A stretch of DNA of 64,000 nt, taken from Emiliania huxleyi CCMP1516 (lineage: Eukaryota; Haptophyta; Isochrysidales; Noelaerhabdaceae). The position numbers and the translations under genes were made by a program. A model generated the notes under the pieces. It saw nothing but the letters and a program-made list of their open reading frames with translations. It did not search any database and had not been told where the DNA came from. Each line of letters opens with the position of its first letter. Position 1 is the first letter of the stretch. Location: the NCBI RefSeq assembly GCF_000372725.1, contig NW_005201493.1, positions 321,706-385,705 of the forward strand. Direction: 5' to 3'. Shown here piece after piece: positions 16,388-26,398 of the stretch.

Positions 16388-18241
16388 ATGGTAGCGCCAC
16401 ACTCGCCGATCATGACCCTCCCCCCAACCATACAGGAGCAGCGCGAGCAGCTGGCCGCGAAGAGGCAGCGGCTGCGCGCGGCGGAGGCGGCCCTCAGGGC
16501 GGCAGCCGCGAGCCAGCTCGCCGACCTGGCTCGGGGCGACCTGGCCTCGCTGCACGCCCTCCTCGCCGAGGAGGGGACACACGGCACGTCGCTCGCGGCC
16601 CAGCTCGACGCGCGGCACGACACCGAGACGCAAGACACGCTTCTGACCTGGGCCGCTCGTCACGGGCAGGCCGAGGCGGTGCGGCTGCTGCTCGACAGCG
16701 GCGCGAGCGTCGGGGCGACGACTGGCCGCGGCGCTTCCGCGCTGTACATCGCGTGCTATAAGGGGCTGCTAGAGTGCGCCCGGCTGCTCGTCGAGGCTGG
16801 CGCGGCGGTCAACCAATCAGAGGCGAACGCTGAAGGTTGCACGCCGCTGTTCAAGGCGTGCCAGGAGGGCCACCTCGAGATCGTCCGGCTGCTCCTCGAG
16901 GCGGGCGCGGCGGTCGGCCAGGCCACGGACGACGGCGTCACGCCGCTGCTCATCGCGTGCGCTCGGGGCCAGATCGAGTGCGCCAGGCTCCTTCTCGAGG
17001 CGGGCGCGGCGGTCGACCAAGCTGACGCTGAAGGCGTCACACCGCTGAGCGCTGCGAGCCAGGAGGGCAAGATCGACTGCGTTCGGCTGATGATCGCCGC
17101 TGGCGCCGCGGTGAACCAAGCAGATTCTGACGGCGCCACGCCGCTGCTCGTCGCGTCCCTAAAGGGCCACGTCGAGATCGCGCGGCTGCTTCTCGAGGCT
17201 GGCGCGGCGGTGGCTCATGCAGACGCTCAAGGCCGCACGCCGCTGCTCGCCGCGTGCCACTTCGGCCACCTCGAGGTCGCCCGGCTGCTGTGCGACGCTG
17301 GCGCGGCGGTCGGCCAAGCTGATGATGGAGGCTTCTCGCCGCTGTTCGTTGCGTGCCAGAAGGGCCACCTCGAGATCGTCCGGCTGCTCCTCGAGGCTGG
17401 CGCGGCGGTCGACCAAGCCAAGGAGGACGACGGCTGCACGCCGCTGTGCATCGCGTGCTGGCAGGGCCACCTCGAGGTCGCCAAGCTGCTGCGCGACGCT
17501 GGCGCAGCGGTCAACCAAGCCCGCAATGACGGCACCACGCCGCTGTTCATGGCGAGCCAGCAGGGCCAACTCGAGTGCGTTCGGCTGCTCCTCGAGGCTG
17601 GCGCGGCGGTCGACCAAGCCAAGCAGGATGGCGCCACGCCGCTGTACATCGCGTGCCAGAAGGCCCACGTTGACATCGCCCAGATGCTCCTCGAGGCTGG
17701 CGCGGCGATCAGCCAAGCCCGCAACGACGGCGTCACGCCGCTGTTCGCCGCGTGCGACAAGGGCCACCTCGAGGTCGCCAAGCTCCTCTCCTCCTACGGC
17801 GCCTCCCGCGCCGCTACGCCCTTCGGCACGCCCGAGGAGGCCGCGAACCGCCGCGGCCACGCCGACCTCGCCGCCTGGCTGGTCGCCAGCCGCGGCTGGA
17901 CGCCGCTCGCGCACCTTGAGAGCCTCACCGCCGCCCGCGCCACCTCCCTCCTGCGCAGCGGCGCAAGCTTGCGCGAGGGCGAGCCGACGCCGCTGCGGCG
18001 CGCCGCGGGCGGCGCGGGCGAGGTGGCGGCGCTGATCCGGCGGGCGGCGGCGCCGTGGTCGCCGGCAAGCCACTCGCTCTTCCCCGCGGCAGCCCGCGCG
18101 CGGGCGGCGCTCCTCGTCCTCTCGATCTACGAGATCCACGAGCGGCACCATCTCGACTCGGCAGGAAACACGAACGGCATCGCGGCGCGCGACTTTGTCA
18201 CGTGCGTGCTGCGCTTCGCGATCACGCGCGAGACGGAGTAG
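16388..18241 (+). CDS. ankyrin-repeat protein
   Basis: 617 residues, intronless, from the ATG at 16388; the frame is open upstream but without an ATG. Residues 12-45 form a charged helix (QREQLAAKRQRLRAAEAALR). From about residue 80 to 470 there are about twelve to thirteen 33-residue ankyrin repeats of the form DGxTPLxxACxxGHLExxRLLLEAGAAVxQA, several nearly identical, so recently amplified. A conserved non-ankyrin tail follows (LLSSYGASRAATPFGTPEEA, WTPLAHLESLTAARATSLLR, then SIYEIHERHHLDSAGN). The truncated fragment at 6467-7291 is a relative. Ankyrin solenoids bind proteins; no enzymatic domain is visible. Confidence 0.88.
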   Translation: MVAPHSPIMTLPPTIQEQREQLAAKRQRLRAAEAALRAAAASQLADLARGDLASLHALLAEEGTHGTSLAAQLDARHDTETQDTLLTWAARHGQAEAVRLLLDSGASVGATTGRGASALYIACYKGLLECARLLVEAGAAVNQSEANAEGCTPLFKACQEGHLEIVRLLLEAGAAVGQATDDGVTPLLIACARGQIECARLLLEAGAAVDQADAEGVTPLSAASQEGKIDCVRLMIAAGAAVNQADSDGATPLLVASLKGHVEIARLLLEAGAAVAHADAQGRTPLLAACHFGHLEVARLLCDAGAAVGQADDGGFSPLFVACQKGHLEIVRLLLEAGAAVDQAKEDDGCTPLCIACWQGHLEVAKLLRDAGAAVNQARNDGTTPLFMASQQGQLECVRLLLEAGAAVDQAKQDGATPLYIACQKAHVDIAQMLLEAGAAISQARNDGVTPLFAACDKGHLEVAKLLSSYGASRAATPFGTPEEAANRRGHADLAAWLVASRGWTPLAHLESLTAARATSLLRSGASLREGEPTPLRRAAGGAGEVAALIRRAAAPWSPASHSLFPAAARARAALLVLSIYEIHERHHLDSAGNTNGIAARDFVTCVLRFAITRETE

Positions 18242-18530
18242 AGCCGTGAGTGCGGTGATTTTGCTTTGCCCCTCGCGCTCGCGGCTCGCCTCCGACCACG
18301 GCGCTGTGTGTCTTCTTGGGATGGGTGGATGTGCGCCGATGGGTCCTCCGGAGTGGGGGGATTGGCCATTGGGCTTTCGGGGGGGTCCGGAACTCTCACC
18401 TACTCTGCACACGGGACTGTGGTCTGTGCGCTTTTGCTGTGGGGTGACTAAAGCAAATAACTAACAAACGCTGTGACATGCGGTGTCGAACACGTAACAC
18501 GACTCGACTCGCCGTCAAGCTCCAAGGCCC
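18242..18530. other. convergent intergenic spacer
   Basis: Short region between the stop of the plus-strand ankyrin gene and the stop of the minus-strand kinase-like gene. No coding or repeat feature seen. Confidence 0.4.
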
Positions 18531-21179
18531 TTACATCAGGACGCAGCTGCAGCTGCAGCCCGTCCCCGCGGGCGCGTCCTCGCCGCCGCCCTCCTCCGGC
18601 TCGCTCAGCACAACCTTCTCGACGCGCGAGACAGCCGCTGCGCGGACCCCGGGCCGCAGCCCCAGGGCCGCGTGGCCCGCGTCGCGCAGCGCGGCGCTCG
18701 AGTCGATCTGGCTGGGCCAGGCCGGCCGTACGGCCGCCCCGCGCGCGTGCAGCCCGAACTTGGCCTGCGCGCGCGCCTGCGGGGCGGTCGCGCGTCGGAA
18801 GATGGCGGCGATGCTGCCGACGAAGGCCGGGTTGCACCGCGTGTCGCCCCCGCCCGGCCCTCCGAGGAAGAGGTGCAGCAGCTCGGGCAGGTCGGCGAAC
18901 GCCGTGGGCGGCAGGGCGGCGATGTCGGCGATGGCGGCGCTGAAGCCCTGCTGCACCTCCAGCACGCCCGCCACGCCAATGTCGTAGTCGAGGGGGGGGC
19001 AGTACGCCTGCCCGCGGGCATCCTCGAGATGAGCGGCGATCTGGAGCGATCTGGAGCGATCTGGAGCGATCTCGTGGCGATCTCGTGCGAATCTGGAGCG
19101 ATCTGGTGGCGATCTCGTGCGAATCTGGAGCGATCTGGTGGCGATCTCGTGCGAATCTGGAGCGATCTGGTGGCGATCTCGTGCGAATCTGGAGCGATCT
19201 GGTGGCGATCTCGTGCGAATCTGGAGCGATCTCGTGGCGATCTCGTGCGAATCTGGAGCGATCTGGTGGCGATCTCGTGCGAATCTGGAGCGATCTCGAG
19301 CGATCTCGAGCAATCTCGTGCGATCTCGAGGGGCGGGCAGTACACCTCGCTGGACTCGTCGCCGCTGCCGTGCAGCAGCAGCCGCCGCAGGGGGGCAAAA
19401 GCGGCATGCGGCGCGCGCGGCGAGGCGCACACCTATCGGTCGGTTCCTGGACGGTTCCTGGACGGTTCGGCCCACGAACCTCGGGTCCTCTCGGGTCCTG
19501 TCGACTCCTCTCGGGACATCCCCGCGCACACCTCTCCCGCGCACACCTCTCCCGCGCACACCTCTCCCGCGCACACCTCTCCCGCGCACACCTCTCCCGC
19601 GCACACCTCTCCCGCGCACACCTCTCCCGCGCACACCTCTCCCGCGCACACCTCTCCCGCGCACACCTCTCCCGCGCACACCTCTCCCGCGCACACCTCT
19701 CCCGCGCACACCTCTCCCGCGCACACCTCTCCCGCGCGGGCGGCCACTGAGCTCTTCACTAGCTGAGTCTCATTGCTCAAGCGCACACACCTCCCCCACG
19801 AGCGCGGCCACCTTGCGCTTGTACTCGCCAAAGAGGGGCGCAGAGCGCGGCTCGTGCGGGTCGAACGCGCTCATCATGGAGTCGATGGCCACGACCCGGT
19901 CCTCGGCGTCGATCATCACGTTCTCAGAGTTGCCGTCGTTGCCCCAGATGCAGGGCAGCCTATCCACAGCGGCGGGTGTGAGGAGACGCTGCGCACGCCT
20001 CGCCGTCGCGGCCCCAGAGGCAGCGCAGCCGGTCGTAGTTGTGAATCAGGATGTCAAAGGCGAGCGTGCGCCCGAGCATCTGCAGCTGCTCGCGGCCAGA
20101 CGGCGAGAGCTCGCCTACCACACCACCCAAGGACCTGAACCCACACTGGATTCGGGACTCTGGAGGTGTGGTACCCGCCTCGCGCGACGCAGAGGAAGGG
20201 TGTGGCCAGGCGCGGAGCCATGAGGGGCTACGGGGAGCTATGGGGAGAGAGGGCGAGAGCTCGCCTCGAGGGCCAAACACGCGCTCGCAGCGCGCCGCGG
20301 CGGCGGGCGGGTCGAAGAGGGCGGTGATGGCGAGCCCCTTCAGCGAGACGCCTAGAAGGTTCCTAGAAGGGTCCTAGAAGGTTCCTAGAAGGGTCCTAGA
20401 AGCCCCTTCAGCGAGACGCCGGGCACGAACTCCATCACAAGGCAGGTCGGGACCGCGGCCAGCACGGCCGCGACGGGCGGCGAGGAGCGCTGCTTGAGCG
20501 GCTTGGCGGCGTCGAGCCGCGAGAGCGCCGCCTCGAGGGCGAGCCCCTCCTCGCTCGCGGTGAGCACACATCGCATCTCGGGCGCGCGCACACCCAGCGC
20601 GGTGCCGATGAGGTGGCCGCAGTAGTCAGCCACCACCTCGGCGTCGGGCTTGACCACCACGCAGCGCTGGCCGGGCAGCAGCACAAAGTACACCCCGCTC
20701 GACCGGCCGCCGTCGGACCGCTTGAAGTTTGTCGCCGCCGCCCAGTCCACGTCCCAGATCGAGGCGGCCGGCTCGCACTTGGACAGGTCGATGTCGCCGT
20801 GCACGCGCTGCCGCAAGTGCGCGCCGACGGCGCCGCGCCGCTGCCACGAGTGTGCCGACGAGTCGATGCTGTGCCACTGGGGGTATCGGGCGAGGACATC
20901 GTCGATGCTCGCCATGCGTTGGGCGGCGACCTTGGCTGGCAGGCTGTTGGCTTTGGCGGGCTGAGGCGGTGGCCTGGCCCAGCTGCTCTTTGCCTTTGTG
21001 GGCGGCGGCGGCGGCGGGGGGGGCGGCGGCGGCGGCTTTGGGCCCTCGGCAACATTGCCCTGGCGCCGCGCTCGGCTGCCCTCGGACATTGCCGACATTC
21101 GGTCCTTGACTGCATTCGCGATGTGCTGGGCGGCAAGCGCGCGGGCAGCGGCTGCCCGAGCGTCGCTCGGCTCCGACAT
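18531..21179 (-). CDS. actin-fragmin-kinase-like protein with C-terminal CaaX box, 6 exons
   Basis: Exons 21179-20420, 20351-20265, 20114-20030, 19959-19791, 19432-19346 and 19007-18531 join in frame to 554 residues. Residues 1-100 contain a helix and a polyproline run. The catalytic region resembles the actin-fragmin kinase family: IWDVDWAAATNFKRSDGGRS, then GVYFVLLPGQRCVVVKPDAE, LVMEFVPGVSLKGL, LAFDILIHNYDRLPCIW (junction of exons 3 and 4) and GNDGNSENVMIDAEDRVVAI. The known enzyme phosphorylates actin. The protein ends CSCSCVLM: a CaaX box (Cys-Val-Leu-Met, farnesyl type) with nearby cysteines that could be palmitoylated, predicting membrane attachment. Three introns are GC-AG and two GT-AG. 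Introns 4 and 5 contain minisatellites; intron 2 is a 59-bp element with terminal inverted repeats. An upstream exon beyond 21179 cannot be excluded. Confidence 0.8.
19033..19325 (-). repeat. minisatellite in intron 5 of the kinase-like gene
   Basis: Plus-strand units of about 32 bp read GAATCTGGAGCGATCTGGTG followed by GCGATCTCGTGC, repeated about eight times, with flanking shorter GGAGCGATCT units. It lies wholly inside the intron between exons 5 and 6. Because it is in frame on the plus strand it creates long spurious ORFs. Confidence 0.9.
19518..19738 (-). repeat. 15-bp minisatellite in intron 4 of the kinase-like gene
   Basis: About fifteen perfect copies of the 15-mer CCTCTCCCGCGCACA on the plus strand. 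On the gene's sense strand each unit contains GAGGTGTGCGC, the same sequence as the exon 4/intron 4 junction (GAG|GTGTGTGCGC) and the exon 5 start, so the array grew by duplicating splice-junction sequence. Confidence 0.92.
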
Positions 21180-21295
21180 GAAGCGATCCTGGATCGACAG
21201 GTCGCACTGGTGTAGGGAGGGCAAAGTCGGCGGCCGACAAGGGTCAAGACAAGGTTCAAACTTTATGGGGTGTGGTAGGGTGCACCCATACCGCG

Positions 21296-21350
21296 TTGGT
21301 GTCCAGTCCGAGCCTGGCTGTTCTTCACCTTTCTACCTACCTACCTACCT
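21296..21350 (-). repeat. dispersed repeat D, minus copy
   Basis: GGTGTCCAGTCCGAGCCTGG and CTGTTCTTCACCTTTCTACC recur at 37162-37210. In reverse orientation related copies (GAAGAACAGCCAGGCTCGG ... GCGCGGTATGGG) are at 52115-52180 and 62169-62235. A CTAC tetranucleotide run follows here. Confidence 0.75.
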
Positions 21351-22308
21351 ACGGTGTAGTGCTATTGTTGGCAAAGGTAGAAAGGTGAAACAAGACACAG
21401 AGCTCACACAGAATCACAGCGGGAGGAAAGCGGCGAGTCGCAATTCCAGGGGTCGTTGTGGCGGGCCACCCTGTCCAGAAAGGCATGGATGCCAATCTGG
21501 GGTCTCTCGACCGAGCGAGTCTATGAGCCCTGCCTGGCCGCTCCCGGTTGTGGCAGAGGTTATAGAACCAAGCGTCGGAGATGGTGCGGGGGTACGGGTG
21601 TTCCAGGGGGTCACGACACGCACCGACCCTTCACGAACCGAAAGGCTGTGCCCGGGGAAGGCACAGTAATCCGGCACGTGTTGGTCGCCCCATTCCGTTT
21701 AGGGCTAGGTCGGCTCAGGGCCCCGTCCACTTCCCTCCCACTTGGCGCGTGATAATGAGGAGTGCGGTAGGGGTAGACATTCTACCTCCCATCTAACCGC
21801 GCCTACCCTTTCTTGGGTAATGGGTAGACCTTTCACACCCACCGAGGTCATTACCTCTAACTAGTTCGTGCGTCCTGCTATCGCCCGCCTGCTTTCGTTG
21901 CATCCTCTCAGTGTGGTTTATGGTTTGCTAGACCCATGAGACCAGCCACGCCGCGCCCTCGGGCGCCTCCACCGCCGCCCTCAGCCACGCCGCTACGACC
22001 GTCGGAGACGTCAACTCCGCCGTCACAAGGAGTTGCCACCCAGGCCAGCCAGGGCAGGGGCGGGGGGCGAGGGCAGAGGGCGGGATGGGCGCTAAGCGGG
22101 AGGGAGTTTTGGAGCAGACGCCGCGCGGCCAGCGCGCCGCGCAGCTGGGCCCCGGTGGTCACCAGGACGGATCTCGACCCCTCCGGCACGAGCACCGCGC
22201 TCGTCAGCGACTCGGCAGACTATGCCGAGGAGCGCGTTCGAACAGCGCCCCGCCGAGATCTCGCTCTGAGTACATACACCCCACGATCGAGACCGCCGGT
22301 CGGCAGCC
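21351..22308. other. intergenic, possible mobile-element remnant
   Basis: No confident gene. A 464-bp open frame at 21936-22400 has a Pro/Ser/Arg-rich start (MRPATPRPRAPPPPPSATPL) and a mid-part ADYAEERVR; a frame ending at 21669 reads VGDGAGVRVFQGVTTRT. Neither matches a domain I know, and the 21936 frame overlaps the 3' end of the NHL-BTB gene. Confidence 0.35.
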
Positions 22309-23942
22309 CTAAAACTGACTTGCCAGAGCTGCGGTCAGCTCCTCATTATCCGCCCGGACCTTCTCGAGCTCCGCGTCGCGCGCCGCCACCGCCCCCTTGA
22401 GCTCCGCCACCTGGTCGAGCGCGTCGCCGAGCAGCCCCTTGGCCACGCCAAAGTCGCGCAGCTGCTCCACGCCGCCGCTCGCCCGCACCTCGGCGGCGTG
22501 GTCGGCCACGAAGCAGCGGCACTGCGCGAGGAGCCGCCCGTCGCCCATCGTGTGCGCCGCCTCGAGCAGCGGCACGGCGGTCGCCGGCGCGACGCTCTCC
22601 TGCAGCGCCTGCGCGCAGAGCAGCTCGAGGCGCGGCACCTGATACATCTGCGCCAGCTCCCGCAGGTCGAGCGCGCGCTGCGCCCTGCCGCCCGCCTCCT
22701 CGCCGAGGTCGAACTTGTCGGAGAGGAGGTAGTCGATGAGGGCAGTGAAGCTGGCGGGGTCGGTGTGGGCCACCGTGACCTCGGCGGCGTCGCGCTCCTT
22801 CATGCCGATGCCAAACATGGTCCGAAAGACTGGGGACCGGGCGCAGAGGTTGGCCTTGGTGACGTGCTCGACGCGCTCCTCGTCGTCGCCGACCAGGAAG
22901 GTGACCATGCCCTGCGGGAGGGAGGCGTCGCCCCGCGTCGTTGCGAAGTCAGCCAGGATGGTGGAGGGCAGAACGACGATCGGGGCAAAGGAGGGAGGAG
23001 GAGGAGGCGCCGCCACGCAGACCTGACGGAGGCCTCCTTCCGAACCGACCAACAGCGTGCTGCCGTCTGGGCTGATGGCGACTTCGGCTGGTCCGTTGAG
23101 CTCCGCCGCGTCGCCCACGCCATCAGTGCTGCCCCTGGTGCCGCTGCCCGCGACCGTCGTCACCTCTCCCGTCGCCACCTCCACCCGCCGGATCTTGTGG
23201 TTGTCGCAGTCCGCCACGAACAGCGCGCCGCCGTCTGGGCTGATGGCGACGTTGTGTGGGTTGTAGAACTGCGCCGCGTCGCCCACGCCATCAGTGCTGC
23301 CACTGGCGCCGCTGCCCGCGATCGTCTGGGGCGCGCGTCGCCCACGCCGTCCGCGTTGCCCTCCTCGCCGCCTCCAGCGAGCGTGGTCACAGCGCCAGTC
23401 GCCACCTCAACCCGCCGGATCTTGTGGTTCTCATGGTCAGCCACAAACAATGCACTCGCGTCGGAGCTGATGGCGATGCCACATGGGTTGTTGAACTCCG
23501 CCGCGTCGCCCACGCCATCAGTGCTGCCTCTGGTGCCACTTCCCGCGATCGTCGTCACCTCTCCCGTCGCCACCTCCACCCGCCGGATCTCGTGGCCGCT
23601 GAAGTCGGCCACAAAAACCGCGCTCCCGTCCGGGCTGGCGGCAGCGGTGTAGTAGTAGTCGTCACTTGCCGGCAAGGCTGCCACGCGGCGCACACGCCCG
23701 GCCGTCGAGACGTGCAGCAGCGAGTCCTTGGTCGCGACGTACCAGGCGCCCGCGTGGTCGCTCGCGACGCCAACCGGACCGAGCGATAGAGGGCCGTCCT
23801 CGCCCTCGAGCGTCAGCGTGGAGACCTGGCCGACGACGCGCGCGCCAAAGATGCGCGCGTCGAAGCCATCCGCGACCGGCACGGGCTCCTCGTCCACCTC
23901 GCCGCCGCCGGTGCGGGCGCGCTTGCGGGCGGCGGACGCCAT
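22309..23942 (-). CDS. NHL-repeat/BTB protein with an internal frame break
   Basis: From the ATG at 23942 the protein has a basic N-terminus (ASAARKRARTGGGE), then NHL-type propeller repeats (AAASPDGSAVFVADFSGHEI, RRVEVATGEVTTIAGSGTRG, STDGVGDAAEF) repeated about four times. Near the C-terminus is a BTB/POZ region (GMVTFLVGDDEERVEHVTKA, ARSPVFRTMFGIGMKERDA, then ALIDYLLSDKFDL and a BACK-like helix set), ending in a coiled coil (ELEKVRADNEELTAALASQF). BTB proteins often act as cullin-3 ubiquitin-ligase adaptors. The frame changes around 23310-23330: upstream GEEGNADGVGDA runs into RPRRSRAA while the other frame resumes at TIAGSGASGSTDGVGDA. About 35 residues of one repeat are missing, so a deletion, a sequencing or assembly collapse, or a pseudogene are all possible. 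Confidence 0.75.
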
Positions 23943-24457
23943 TACACACACACACCAACCGCTGGATTCGGGACACACGGGCTTGTGGGGTAACACTTTC
24001 TTCCTACATACATACCAACAAACTTTCGCGTGCGATTACTGACTTGGGAGCCCGCGCGGATGCCGACGAGCGAGGATCACGGTGCGCTATCTGGTAATAA
24101 GACGGCTCGCAGAGAACGGGGCATTGCACCTACATAGTGCGGGACCTGGGGCAGCAAACAACAACCTGGATGGGGACGGGGTGCTGCGCAACCGACGCCA
24201 ACCAGCAGCGTTCACAGCACAGTGCGAAACTATAGGGTTGCAACCTGGTAATAAGACGGCTCGCTGGACCTAACACAGGCAAACCGCGCGACTCCGTTAA
24301 AAAAGAATTTTCCTCCAAACTCCATCTAACTGGGTGCGCTTCTTAGCTCCCCGGTCCTGGGCGTGCGGCTGCTGACTGCACTCCACTGCACTCCAAGTGC
24401 CGCTCCAAACCAAACTCTAAAAAGAACGTTATAGGTATACCTCATCCGACTATTTTA
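23943..24457. other. intergenic with small direct repeats
   Basis: CTGGTAATAAGACGGCTCGC occurs twice (24090-24112 and 24245-24265). A copy of the dispersed repeat from 2988 lies at 24330-24405. No gene seen. Confidence 0.5.
24330..24405 (+). repeat. dispersed repeat, copy 2 (partner near 2988)
   Basis: Matches 2988-3054 in the same orientation (CTGGGTGCGCTTCTTAGCTC, CCGGTCCTGGGCGTG, CTGACTGCACTCCA) with a small internal duplication. It sits just downstream of the kelch gene. Confidence 0.7.
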
Positions 24458-25612
24458 CTACATCAAGACAGCGAAACCATCCACCCGCGCCGCCGCCATC
24501 GGCGCCACCGCCTCCCACGCGCCCGCTGCCGGGTCGTACCGCTCCACCGAGCTGAGGCGGCCGGTGAGGCCTAGCGGGCCCCGCCCGCCAACAGCGTACA
24601 GCTTGCCGTCGAGCACCGCCACAGCGGCGGCCTGCCGCGCCAATGCCGTCGGCGCCACCGCCTCCCACGCGTTCGTCGCAGGGTCGTACCGCTCTACCGA
24701 GCTGAGGGTGCCGTCGTCGTCGTTGCCGCCTCCCACAGCATACAGCTTGCCGTCAAGTACCGCTACCGCAAGCTCAGCCCGAGCCGTCGGCATTGGCGCC
24801 ACCTCCTCCCACGCGTTCAGCGCCGGGTCGTACCGCTCCACCGAGCTGAGGTCGCCACCGTTGATGCCGCCCAGAGCATACAGCTTGCCGTCGAGCACCG
24901 CCACGCTGTGCATAAACCGTTCCTCCGCCATCGGCGCCACCGCCTCCCACGTGTTCGTCGCGGGATCGTACCGCTCCACCGAGCTGAGGGCGTCGTCGTC
25001 GTAGCCTCCCACGGCGTACAGCTTGCTGTCGAGCACCGCCACGGCGTGATACTCGCGTGCCCCCGCCATCGGCGCCACCGCCTCCCACGCGTTCGCAGCC
25101 AGGTCGTACCGCTCCACCAGGTTGGAAAATGCGCCGCCATCCTGGCCGCCCTCGAGGCCGCCCGCCGCGTAGAGCTTGCCATCGAGGACCGCCATGCCGG
25201 CATCTTCGCGTGCCGTTGGCATCGATTCCACAGCCTCCTCCTCCCACTCATTTGTGGAAGGGTCGTACCGCTCCATCGAGCTCAGGTTGCCACCGTTGCC
25301 GTTGCCGCCGAACACGACCAGGCGCGGCCGCTCGCGATTCACCAGCGTCTGCTTCCAACCGCGGCGCCACGCGCGGCACGTCCCTTTGACGGCGTGCTCC
25401 TTGGTCGGCAGCTGGGCGAGGATGTGCGGGGCGAGGTCCGGCGAGAGGAGGACCTCGGAGAGGATCCACTCGGGCTGCTCCACGAGCCGTGCGTGCTCCT
25501 CCGCCACGCGCACCGCGGCGTCGCTCCAGAGAGGCGCCTGCTCGTCGATGAAGGCGAGGAGCTGCTCTGGCGAGAGGCCAGAGAGGCGGGCGCTCATGCG
25601 GTGGGCGGCCAT
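24458..25612 (-). CDS. kelch-repeat protein with F-box-like N-terminus
   Basis: 384 residues, intronless, from the ATG at 25612. Residues 65-95 (LLSPDLAPHILAQLPTKEHA, VKGTCRAWRRGWKQT) look like a degenerate F-box. Six kelch repeats follow with the typical order SSVERYDPATNAWE, VAPMxxAR, VAVLDGKLYAVGG. The protein stops in the middle of the next repeat (RVDGFAVLM), so the last blade is cut short; either the propeller closes with the N-terminal strand or the gene is truncated at 24458. F-box/kelch proteins are substrate receptors of SCF ubiquitin ligases. A single kelch-like fragment is also present at 39987-40190. Confidence 0.85.
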   Translation of the reverse strand: MAAHRMSARLSGLSPEQLLAFIDEQAPLWSDAAVRVAEEHARLVEQPEWILSEVLLSPDLAPHILAQLPTKEHAVKGTCRAWRRGWKQTLVNRERPRLVVFGGNGNGGNLSSMERYDPSTNEWEEEAVESMPTAREDAGMAVLDGKLYAAGGLEGGQDGGAFSNLVERYDLAANAWEAVAPMAGAREYHAVAVLDSKLYAVGGYDDDALSSVERYDPATNTWEAVAPMAEERFMHSVAVLDGKLYALGGINGGDLSSVERYDPALNAWEEVAPMPTARAELAVAVLDGKLYAVGGGNDDDGTLSSVERYDPATNAWEAVAPTALARQAAAVAVLDGKLYAVGGRGPLGLTGRLSSVERYDPAAGAWEAVAPMAAARVDGFAVLM

Positions 25613-26398
25613 CTTAGAGACGTCGACAAAGCGATTTCTTTTTTGGTTTCAGTGCCGAAAAGTAAAGAGGGCAAACCGCGGCTACGTGCTAAAGGAACAC
25701 ATGCGTGGGTCACATCAGGAGGAGCGCCTGTCGGGAGGAGCTGCCCGGCATTGGCGGCGCACCGCCACGACTTGGCACCCGCACCTGCGGATCCTGCGTG
25801 CCTGCGTCCCTCGCTCTGAATAAGAAAAGCGCGCCAGCCACGCAACCCGCGGGAGGAGGAGGGCGGGTAGGCTCCCTCCCCAACGTCAGTTCTTGGTACA
25901 TGGGTGGGAGGCATGCGCAATTAAAGAGTTCCCATCGGAGAGATCTCAACCAGGGGGGCAAGGGGCCGGAGGAGGCTGTGCAGGCTGCTCCACCTCCAGG
26001 CCACTCCAGCGCGCGTGTCCAGCTCCAGGAAGAGCACAAGAGGAGTTTCAGGGAGAGCCGCTGGCCTTGCGGCGTGCCTGGGCGGACTAAAACGTACGAC
26101 ATTGAAAACATACTCGACACATGCATGCAGTACTGTCTACTGACGTATATCAACCAGTTGATGTCTAGATCACAAATCACTAATCAGGTTCAGCGCTGCG
26201 AGCGTCAGAGGCGCTACGCACAACGCATGAAGACTAAAGCGACAAGTTGGGGGCGGAGACAGCCGGGGAACAGGGCTGTGAGAGAGCAAGCCTCAGCGAG
26301 AGTCTGAGCGCGCGCGAGCCAGAGATCGCAGATCGCGCCCCGTGGCACGGAGAGGAGGTCGACGGCAAGTTGACGGCAGGTTGACGGCGTTCACCGGT
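25613..26398. other. intergenic, no gene seen
   Basis: Upstream of the kelch gene and downstream of the chitinase gene. It contains no long repeat or domain-bearing frame. AT content rises around 26090-26230. Confidence 0.4.

Noticed and set aside
20115-20173. GGTTCA-containing motifs in introns (also 63673-63732) as possible tRNA T-arms
   Set aside because: No acceptor or anticodon stem; the 59-60-bp unit is better explained as a terminal-inverted-repeat intron element.
18672-20223. Plus-strand repetitive ORFs over the kinase-like gene
   Set aside because: Created by 15-bp and 32-bp minisatellites, which lie in introns of the minus-strand gene.
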